A stretch of DNA of 12,103 nt from Rickettsiales bacterium (GTDB lineage Bacteria; Pseudomonadota; Alphaproteobacteria; Rickettsiales; UBA1997). This document shows positions 1-5,122 of the stretch, piece after piece (the first letter of the stretch is position 1; each line of letters starts with the position of its first letter). Below the pieces are notes generated by a model, which was not told where the DNA came from, did no database searches, and was given only the letters and a program-made list of their open reading frames with translations. The position numbers and the translations under genes were made by a program. The stretch lies in the NCBI GenBank assembly GCA_947425005.1, contig CANDYP010000034.1, forward strand, positions 1-12,103, in the 5' to 3' direction.

Positions 1-965
1 TCGCAGCAATGGCGCTTGCTGAAGCTGGGGCGAAGGAGATTGGAAATGCGGCTCACGGAATTACCGACGAAAACGGAGTTACGTCTGCTCCTAAAATTAA
101 TCAGGCAACTCAACTTACATTACACGCCGGGCTTGGATGCGCCGTCTCATCAGGAATGGGAGGTGATTGTGGAAGCGGGGCAGCAGCGGGAGTTGCTTCT
201 GAATACCTAGCCGGCAAAGCCTTCAACTCCGGAACAAATGCACAAAACTCGATTTTAATTGGACAAGTAGCCGGGGCATCGGCAGCGCTTCTTACCTCGA
301 CATTGACAAATCAATCGGATGAGCAGACGGCAGCTAATACGAGTCTTGGGGGATTTGTGGGGGCGAATGCGACTACGAATAATTTGACGATGGTCATTAC
401 TGGGACTGATCCAAAAAGCATTATTGGACTTGGAGAGTCTTCATCAAACGACGCTGATCCAAATTTTAAAAAATCAATTGAACAAACATTTGATGAAAAA
501 ATTACACCATTTACTTGGAGTGGCGGCGTCACTGATTCAGCTAGAAGCGACGGATCTCAAAAACTCCTAAACATTGTAGAACAATACAAGTTTCAACTTG
601 GAGAACCACTTAATTTAGTTGGATTTTCTCACGGTGGAAATGTGATCAAAGAATTTACTCAGCTCTACGATGGAAGTAAAAAAATTGACAATGTTGTGTT
701 GATCGGGACTCCTCAAACTAGTGACTACAAATTTGATTTTTCTGATCTCGGTTTGAATGCTAATAAAATCAATGTTTACGGAAGTCAGGACAAAATCCAG
801 GCATTTGGAAGTTTCCTTAAAGGAGAGTCCAATATTTCAAGGACGCTTGATGGATTCACTAACATCATGATTAACCAAAATCCCTCAGCAAACCCAGTTG
901 CTAACCATCTTAATTTACCAACAAAAAATGTGTGGGAAAATAAAATTAAACCAGAGCTGAATTAA
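1..965 (+). CDS. C-terminal part of a polymorphic/CDI-like toxin with lipase-like (alpha/beta-hydrolase) toxin domain (5' end outside window)
   Basis: The frame is open to the left edge (the first complete codon starts at base 3), so the Met at base 9 is probably internal and this is the tail of a longer protein. Numbering from that Met, residues about 36-125 are rich in Gly/Ala/Ser with a Leu-Gly-Cys-Ala ... Gly-Asp-Cys-Gly-Ser-Gly-Ala pattern. This resembles the pretoxin region before the VENN motif of CdiA/filamentous-haemagglutinin-type proteins; here the boundary reads Ala-Thr-Thr-Asn-Asn instead of VENN. Residues about 126-318 look like an alpha/beta-hydrolase: a strand ending TGTDP, a nucleophile elbow GFSHGG with Ser207, then Asp261 in a strand-turn context (VYGSQD) and His300 (ANHLNL), the family's Ser-Asp-His order. 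I infer a secreted lipase or esterase effector. The stop codon overlaps the next start by one base, implying translational coupling to a putative immunity gene. The substrate cannot be read from the sequence. Confidence 0.7.
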   Translation, partial: AAMALAEAGAKEIGNAAHGITDENGVTSAPKINQATQLTLHAGLGCAVSSGMGGDCGSGAAAGVASEYLAGKAFNSGTNAQNSILIGQVAGASAALLTSTLTNQSDEQTAANTSLGGFVGANATTNNLTMVITGTDPKSIIGLGESSSNDADPNFKKSIEQTFDEKITPFTWSGGVTDSARSDGSQKLLNIVEQYKFQLGEPLNLVGFSHGGNVIKEFTQLYDGSKKIDNVVLIGTPQTSDYKFDFSDLGLNANKINVYGSQDKIQAFGSFLKGESNISRTLDGFTNIMINQNPSANPVANHLNLPTKNVWENKIKPELN

Positions 966-1384
966 TGAAATTTTTTTTGAAACAAAATTGGCCAATTATT
1001 CTTTCAACATTTGTTCTGATTTTGATTGGAAGTGGTAAGGCTGAATATTTTGTGAGTCAGTTTGGTTTTAATGTGTTAAGTCTACTATTCCCATTCGTTG
1101 CGTATTTCTTACTAGTGGCGTCGATTGTTGGGCTTATTGCTCAATCACTTACTTGGATAAAAAATAAAAAAATCTTTTCTAATTTTTGCTTTTTAGCCGC
1201 CGCAGTTGTTGAAAATATTTTTCTATTGTCGTTACCATTTTTCCCTTCGTCAGATTTCAAAGAGATTGGTTACAGCGTATTTTTGCTGTGCTCGATTTTT
1301 GTTGTTTTTTTGCTGTTGCTCCAACTCTTAATCTGGTTCATTTTAGGTATTAAAAAACTCCTCACCCCAAGTGTGGAGCGCTAA
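965..1384 (+). CDS. Small multi-pass membrane protein, candidate immunity protein to the upstream lipase toxin
   Basis: This 139-residue protein has about four hydrophobic segments (roughly residues 9-24, 36-61, 71-93 and 101-129) separated by short polar turns such as Lys-Asn-Lys-Lys, so it is an inner-membrane protein. I recognise no family. Its ATG shares its first base with the stop codon of the toxin gene (TAATG), and there is no strong Shine-Dalgarno, so translation probably depends on reinitiation after the toxin. A small unrelated gene directly after a toxin tip is the usual place for an immunity gene, and a membrane immunity protein would suit a membrane-lipid-degrading toxin; that role is inference from position. 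A run of eight T residues (971-978) lies in codons 3-5. The downstream membrane gene follows almost without a gap, so the two may work together. Confidence 0.6.
   Translation: MKFFLKQNWPIILSTFVLILIGSGKAEYFVSQFGFNVLSLLFPFVAYFLLVASIVGLIAQSLTWIKNKKIFSNFCFLAAAVVENIFLLSLPFFPSSDFKEIGYSVFLLCSIFVVFLLLLQLLIWFILGIKKLLTPSVER
1375..1378 (+). promoter_or_regulatory. Ribosome binding site GGAG deciding the start of the second membrane protein
   Basis: GGAG sits seven bases before the ATG at 1386 and inside the end of the preceding gene. It favours that ATG over the in-frame GTG at 1371, which would add five residues and extend the overlap. Confidence 0.55.
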
Positions 1385-1385
1385 A

Positions 1386-1748
1386 ATGACGACCAAAAAT
1401 TTTCTTACAACCTGCTTCGTAGTAAGTTTGGTCATTGGTTTTTTGATGATGTCAGAGAATCAAACAGAACAAAAAGCAACGTTAGCAATGGTTCTTTGTT
1501 ATTTGATTGCTGCTCTATTTTTTGTGTGGTGGGCAAATCAGTGTTACGATTTTAAGAAGAAGAAAGTGAAGCAAGTGAGTGTCTCAAATAAGGCAATTAT
1601 TGGGATATTTTTATTTTTTATTTCTGTGAATGGTGGGTTAGTTGGGACAATTTCAATTGCAGTTTTGTTGTTGCTGATTTTGATTCAGATTTTTTCTTTT
1701 GCTGCTTGGTTTGTTAATTGGTACAAGTTCAAAAAAGATTCAAAATAA
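1386..1748 (+). CDS. Second small multi-pass membrane protein, unknown function, possible co-immunity protein
   Basis: This 120-residue protein has hydrophobic stretches at about residues 5-22, 31-50, 68-87 and 88-111, a Lys-rich loop around residues 56-62 (a likely cytoplasmic positive patch) and a basic C-terminus. It is therefore an integral membrane protein of three or four passes. I recognise no family, and it shows no obvious residue-by-residue similarity to the preceding membrane protein, although size and topology are alike. The start was chosen because a GGAG lies seven bases upstream; the in-frame GTG at 1371 is the alternative. It begins one base after the stop of the preceding gene, so the toxin and both membrane genes form one transcriptional unit. 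The likely job is immunity or an accessory role for the toxin, inferred from position only. Confidence 0.55.
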   Translation: MTTKNFLTTCFVVSLVIGFLMMSENQTEQKATLAMVLCYLIAALFFVWWANQCYDFKKKKVKQVSVSNKAIIGIFLFFISVNGGLVGTISIAVLLLLILIQIFSFAAWFVNWYKFKKDSK

Positions 1749-1845
1749 TTTTGATGCTTAATTTGCAATCACAACAATTCAAACCTCATTTTTTACACAC
1801 CACCTCATCCGAACCCTTGATCCTCCTACCTCCAAAAAAAATTCT

Positions 1846-1869
1846 AATTCTCGCGGCGCTGCGAGAATT
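1846..1869. terminator. Perfect 9-bp inverted repeat between the toxin unit and the nuclease gene, possible terminator
   Basis: AATTCTCGC (1846-1854) pairs perfectly with GCGAGAATT (1861-1869) across a six-base centre. A short A-run lies before it (1834-1841) and TTT after it. It is the only ordered element in the 163-bp gap 1749-1911. It could end transcription of the toxin unit, but the T-run is short, so a small palindromic repeat is equally possible. Confidence 0.4.
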
Positions 1870-1911
1870 TAGGAAATCGCCTGAACTAATACTTGAATCA
1901 GCAAAGTAAAA

Positions 1912-3048
1912 ATGACCAAAAAAATCATCTCAGCCCAAGCAAAAACTGCCCAAGCAAAGATTGCGCAAACAAAGGTTGTGCAAAATCAAACTGGCTTAAT
2001 CACAAAAAATAACCCGCCGCAAATCACGCTTGTCGGTTACAAAAAACTTCTCGCGGAAGTGCAGAAAGAAATCACTCAGGCTCAGAGCGATGTCATCAAA
2101 ATCATCACTCGACAAAAAGTGGTAATGGCTTGGGGCGTTGGAAAAATAATCAACGAACATCTGTCTCGTAACGACAAAACAGGTTACGGAGAAAAGTTAA
2201 TCGAGCAGTTGGCGCAAGACACATCGCTGGCTGACAAGGTTCTCTACAAAATGCGCAGCTTTTACCAGGCCTATCCAAATCTTCCAAAAAATGATGACCG
2301 TCTAAATTGGACTCATTACCAAATGTTAAGTGGGGTAAAAAAAGATGAGGAAAGAAAACGCTTAGAAACTTTGGCTCGAGAGAACGCTTGGAGCACTGAC
2401 AATCTCCAAGTAGAAGTCACAAAAACAAAAAACGGCAAAGGTAAATTTGCCAAGAAAGGAGTTGATGAAAGTAGCAAAAAACCACTACCAACGAAGCTTC
2501 GTCCTGAGCGTGGCAAGTTATTTTCCTATCCGTTGATTGAGGTTGAGAAGGCTGATGTCATCTGCATCGATTGTGGATTTAATTTTTTTCGTGAAGTCGA
2601 AAATCAATCTGCAAAAGTTTTGAAAGTAGCAAGCAAAGTTGACGTAACCAAGAAAGATGAAAATTACTCACTAAAAAAATCCGACATCCATCCGCGGAAA
2701 TTTAACACCTACAAAGCCTACCTGGATCGCGTTGTTGACGGTGACACCATTCGCGTCACAGTCGATCTCGGCTTCAAAACTTTCCACAATGAAATCATCA
2801 GATTAAAAGGAATTGATGCTCCAGAAATCAGCACCGCGGAAGGCAAGAAAAGCGCGCGAGCTTTGACGGAAATTTTGGACAAGATTTCTTTCCTCATCAT
2901 CAAAACCATCAAAATAGACATCTACGGCCGCTACGTGGCGGACGTTTTCTTCAGCGAAAACGAAACAGATTCGCAAAAAGTTGCTGATGAAGGAATTTAC
3001 TTAAACCAATTACTGCTCGATCGGGGATTAGTGAAAATGTTTGTGTGA
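1912..3048 (+). CDS. DUF1016/YhcG-type N-terminal domain fused to a staphylococcal nuclease (thermonuclease) domain
   Basis: This 378-residue protein is a probable nuclease. Residues 1-28 are a low-complexity lead made of pentapeptide repeats (Ala-Gln-Ala-Lys-Thr type). Residues about 41-170 match the look of DUF1016 N-terminal (YhcG-like) regions: a helix-rich stretch with a Trp-Gly-Val-Gly-Lys-Ile-Ile segment, then GYGEKLIEQLA and a Met-Arg-x-Phe-Tyr segment. A basic linker leads to CIDC (Cys218, Cys221). Residues about 265-378 are a staphylococcal-nuclease fold with VDGDTI (Asp276, Asp278), Arg297 in IIRLKG, IDAPE (Asp302, Glu305) and DIYGR (Arg340), so the catalytic acid and arginine positions are kept. 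From memory, the same two-domain order occurs in other proteobacteria, so the fusion is not unique. There is no signal peptide, which points to an intracellular nuclease. DUF1016 proteins often sit in defence or mobile regions, and its neighbours here are a toxin and a Fic pair. The Shine-Dalgarno is weak. Confidence 0.8.
   Translation: MTKKIISAQAKTAQAKIAQTKVVQNQTGLITKNNPPQITLVGYKKLLAEVQKEITQAQSDVIKIITRQKVVMAWGVGKIINEHLSRNDKTGYGEKLIEQLAQDTSLADKVLYKMRSFYQAYPNLPKNDDRLNWTHYQMLSGVKKDEERKRLETLARENAWSTDNLQVEVTKTKNGKGKFAKKGVDESSKKPLPTKLRPERGKLFSYPLIEVEKADVICIDCGFNFFREVENQSAKVLKVASKVDVTKKDENYSLKKSDIHPRKFNTYKAYLDRVVDGDTIRVTVDLGFKTFHNEIIRLKGIDAPEISTAEGKKSARALTEILDKISFLIIKTIKIDIYGRYVADVFFSENETDSQKVADEGIYLNQLLLDRGLVKMFV
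1933..1992 (+). repeat. Four 15-bp tandem repeats in the 5' end of the nuclease gene
   Basis: Four degenerate 15-base units begin at 1933, 1948, 1963 and 1978 (first two: GCCCAAGCAAARMYT pattern). They encode the pentapeptides AQAKT, AQAKI, AQTKV and VQNQT. They make a polar N-terminal extension ahead of the DUF1016-like domain and could vary in number between strains. Confidence 0.75.
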
Positions 3049-3121
3049 TGATGGATCATCTCCGCCCCCAGTCCGCCCTAAAATTTACCTAACTAGTTGC
3101 CGCGTGTACTTACTTATCAAG

Positions 3122-3160
3122 TTAAAAGTTGATTGTTAAGTTCTAATAATCAACTTTTAG
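3122..3160 (+). promoter_or_regulatory. Palindromic operator overlapping a possible promoter of the HTH/Fic pair
   Basis: TAAAAGTTGATT (3123-3134) is the exact reverse complement of AATCAACTTTTA (3148-3159). Three further inner pairs and a G-T wobble bring the stem to about 16 bp. A possible promoter uses TTAAAA (3122-3127) as -35 and AATAAT (3145-3150) as -10 with a 17-bp spacer, so the two boxes lie on the two arms. That suits autoregulation by the HTH protein encoded 43 bp downstream. A terminator for the upstream nuclease gene is the alternative, but the stem is AT-rich and no T-run follows it. Confidence 0.45.
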
Positions 3161-3202
3161 ATTGAGGTATTCTCAACCAATCTCAATTGATGACTTAAAA
3201 TA

Positions 3203-3652
3203 ATGACAAATAAATTCCAAAAACTTCAGCTTGAAGCTCTAGATAAAAAGATTAGCAAAATTCGCTTTCAACCTAAGCCTAAGAAGGGTTGGGCTCGCGC
3301 TATTCGTTCAGTCTTGATGATTCCACTTCCATTTGTGGCAAAGAAATTTGGTGCATCGTCGCAGGCAATTTTTCAGTTAGAACAAGGTGAGGTCGATGAA
3401 TCAATCAGTCTAAAAACATTGCGCCGTCTAGCTGAAGCTCTTGATTGCGAATTGCACTACGCTCTGGTGCCACATCAAAAATCACTAAAAAAAATAATTG
3501 AAAAGCGTGCTGCATTGAAAGCGAAAGCCATTGTCAGTGATGTGGATAAAACAATGTCGCTCGAGAATCAGAAGGTAAAAAATTCTCAAAAATCAGTAAA
3601 ACTTTTGACAAAAGATCTGACTGAAAATCTCAACTCAAAACTTTGGAGTTAA
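3203..3652 (+). CDS. HTH (Xre-type) regulator, mobile mystery protein A
   Basis: This 149-residue protein resembles the 'mobile mystery protein A' family: a basic N-terminus, then a Gly-Trp-Ala-Arg-Ala-Ile-Arg segment opening an Xre-like helix-turn-helix (about residues 29-80). The second and recognition helices are near FVAKKFGASSQAIFQLEQGE, and the domain closes with TLRRLAEALDCELHYALVP. The tail from residue 95 is Lys-rich and helical. Family members are DNA-binding and are, as I recall, almost always encoded just upstream of a Fic protein called mobile mystery protein B, often on plasmids or islands. The same order is seen here, with the Fic start codon touching this stop codon. I infer it represses the pair through the palindrome upstream and may act as the antitoxin-like partner. 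The ATG at 3203 has no clear Shine-Dalgarno. Confidence 0.8.
   Translation: MTNKFQKLQLEALDKKISKIRFQPKPKKGWARAIRSVLMIPLPFVAKKFGASSQAIFQLEQGEVDESISLKTLRRLAEALDCELHYALVPHQKSLKKIIEKRAALKAKAIVSDVDKTMSLENQKVKNSQKSVKLLTKDLTENLNSKLWS
3645..3648 (+). promoter_or_regulatory. Ribosome binding site GGAG before the GTG start of the Fic gene
   Basis: GGAG lies in the last codons of the HTH gene, four bases before the GTG at 3653. The spacing is short but workable, and it supports an unusual GTG start placed immediately after the TAA stop, which suggests coupled translation of the two proteins. Confidence 0.45.
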
Positions 3653-4279
3653 GTGGCGAGTAAAATAAAAAATTCCAAAATTATTTTTGCTTCCTTCGGA
3701 CAAACCCCAATTGACGAAGATGAAAAATTGGGACTGATTCCAGATCTCGACACGCTTGAAGATTTAAACGTATTTGAGCAAGAAAATATCATTGAGGCTC
3801 AGAAATGGATTAGTGGTGTGAGGGTTGTAAACAGCAGCGATGTTTTTGATCTAGATTTTGCAATCAAGCTTCACAAAAAAATGTTTGATAAAACTTGGAA
3901 ATGGGCAGGAACATTGCGCAAAAGCAATAAAAATATCGGCTGCGATTTTCATAAAATTAGAATCGAGTTCAAAGAGCTAAGTGACGATGTTAAGTTTTGG
4001 CTTGAGCAAAAAACCTACTCGCCAAAACAAATCGCCTTAGTTTTTCACCACCGTCTTGTCAAAATACATCTTTTCCCAAATGGTAACGGAAGGCATGCTC
4101 GCCTTGCTGCAGACTGCGTAATTAAAAAGATCGATCCAGCTAACAAAATAGATTGGGAAGGAAGTAACGCGAAAGGAGAGAAATTTGAATCAATAGCAGA
4201 TCTTAGAAAAAATTACATTCGCGCCCTGCATGCTGCGGATAAATCTGATTACCGCCAGTTGTTCAAATTGTTTTGTTAA
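3653..4279 (+). CDS. Fic-domain protein, mobile mystery protein B
   Basis: This 208-residue Fic protein is probably cytoplasmic. The N-terminal part (Asp-Glu-Asp-Glu-Lys-Leu-Gly-Leu-Ile-Pro, then DLNVFEQENI) and WKWAGTLRKSNKNIG, the flap region preceding the active loop, match the mobile mystery protein B type. The Fic motif is HLFPNGNGRHAR at residues 139-150, with His139 as general base and Asn145, Arg147 and Arg150 in place for nucleotide phosphates. The acidic residue that canonical AMP-transferring Fic enzymes carry at the fifth motif position is Asn143 here, and the usual Pro after His is Leu; from memory Asn is common in this subfamily. I see no Ser/Thr-x-x-x-Glu-Gly/Asn inhibitory helix motif. 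Family knowledge suggests nucleotidyl or related transfer to a protein; the target is unknown. It starts directly after the HTH gene stop, so the pair is one operon. Confidence 0.82.
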   Translation: MASKIKNSKIIFASFGQTPIDEDEKLGLIPDLDTLEDLNVFEQENIIEAQKWISGVRVVNSSDVFDLDFAIKLHKKMFDKTWKWAGTLRKSNKNIGCDFHKIRIEFKELSDDVKFWLEQKTYSPKQIALVFHHRLVKIHLFPNGNGRHARLAADCVIKKIDPANKIDWEGSNAKGEKFESIADLRKNYIRALHAADKSDYRQLFKLFC

Positions 4280-4287
4280 TGCACTAC

Positions 4288-4345
4288 CCTCTCACTGCTC
4301 AAAGAGAGGCGACAAAGGCAATACCCTACATTCAAAGAGTGTAGG
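4288..4345. other. Two weak hairpins in the gap between the Fic gene and truA
   Basis: CCTCTC (4288-4293) pairs with GAGAGG (4304-4309), and CCTACA (4325-4330) pairs with TGTAGG (4340-4345). Both are 6-bp stems with 9-10 base loops and no T-run. They could help end the Fic transcript or be remnants of inserted repeats. Confidence 0.3.
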
Positions 4346-4351
4346 AAAGTT

Positions 4352-4376
4352 AATTTTGCGCACCGGGCGCAAAATT
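4352..4376 (-). terminator. Hairpin terminator after truA, possibly bidirectional
   Basis: AATTTTGCGC (4352-4361) and GCGCAAAATT (4367-4376) form a perfect 10-bp stem with a five-base loop, six bases beyond the truA stop codon. The A/T ends of the stem supply a T-run on either strand, so it could stop both the truA transcript and the convergent Fic transcript. Confidence 0.7.
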
Positions 4377-4381
4377 CAGTT

Positions 4382-5122
4382 TTAGTAATCCACGCTCAAA
4401 AAATACAAACCGCAAGACGGGGCATTTGGGCCGGATTTTGTGCGGTCGTGACTTTCTAAAATATTTTTCATTTCGTCGGATTCAATTTTGCCGCTGCCGA
4501 CCAGAATCAGCGTTCCTACAATGTTGCGAACCATGTGATGCAGAAAAGATCGGGCGCTTACTTCAATAAAAATCTCGTCACCATTTTTAGTGATTTCAAT
4601 TTTTCTAATATTTTTGGTGGCCGATTTGGCTTGGCAATTGGAGTCGCGAAATGAAGAAAAATCGTGCTCGCCGATTAAAAATTTAGCCGCCTTGGTCATT
4701 GCCGCTAAATCAAGTTTTTGCGGAATGTGCCAAGCTAAATTTTTTTGTAAAGTCAGCGGCGCGCGGCGATTGACAAGGATGTAGCGGTAGTGGCGCGTTT
4801 TGGCGCTGAAGCGGGCGTGAAAATTTTCGTCGACAATCTCGCAAGCAATTACGGCAATTTCTGCGGGACGTAAGTGATTGTTTAGAGCTGCAACCACGGT
4901 GTCCGCGTCGAATTTTTTGTTTAAATCCAAATGAGCGACTTGCGCCAAAGCGTGCACACCGGCGTCGGTGCGGCCGGAAGCGAAAATTTTTACACGTTCT
5001 TGCGAGAGGTCAAAGACGGCATTTTCGAGAATTTCTTCTACGGAATTGTTGGGCTGGTCTGGTTGCTTTTGAAAGCCGCAATAGTTGGTGCCGTTGTATT
5101 CGAAGGTTATTTTGTAGCGCAT
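4382..5122 (-). CDS. truA: tRNA pseudouridine(38-40) synthase TruA
   Basis: The 246-residue product converts uridines 38-40 in the anticodon arm of tRNAs to pseudouridine in the cytoplasm. The family signature FASGRTDAGVHALAQV is complete, with catalytic Asp53. The N-terminal strand YKITFEYNGTNYCGFQKQP, the segment with Arg and Tyr in TRHYRYILVNRRAPL, the FLIGEHDFSSFRDSNC block and the C-terminal FLHHMVRNIVGTL block are also present. The length is normal for the family. The start codon touches the addB stop codon, and an AGGAG lies nine bases upstream inside addB, so truA is translated from the addB message. A strong hairpin lies just after the stop. I see no odd residues, and identification is firm. 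Confidence 0.97.
   Translation of the reverse strand: MRYKITFEYNGTNYCGFQKQPDQPNNSVEEILENAVFDLSQERVKIFASGRTDAGVHALAQVAHLDLNKKFDADTVVAALNNHLRPAEIAVIACEIVDENFHARFSAKTRHYRYILVNRRAPLTLQKNLAWHIPQKLDLAAMTKAAKFLIGEHDFSSFRDSNCQAKSATKNIRKIEITKNGDEIFIEVSARSFLHHMVRNIVGTLILVGSGKIESDEMKNILESHDRTKSGPNAPSCGLYFLSVDY

Noticed and set aside
1718..1909. 63-codon open frame overlapping the end of the second membrane gene
   Set aside because: It spans the gap and the 1846-1869 hairpin, has no ribosome site, and its product has a random-looking composition. A real gene is unlikely.
3047..3060. Short palindrome GATGATGGATCATC at the nuclease stop codon, as a terminator
   Set aside because: The stem is only 5 bp with a four-base loop and no T-run follows.
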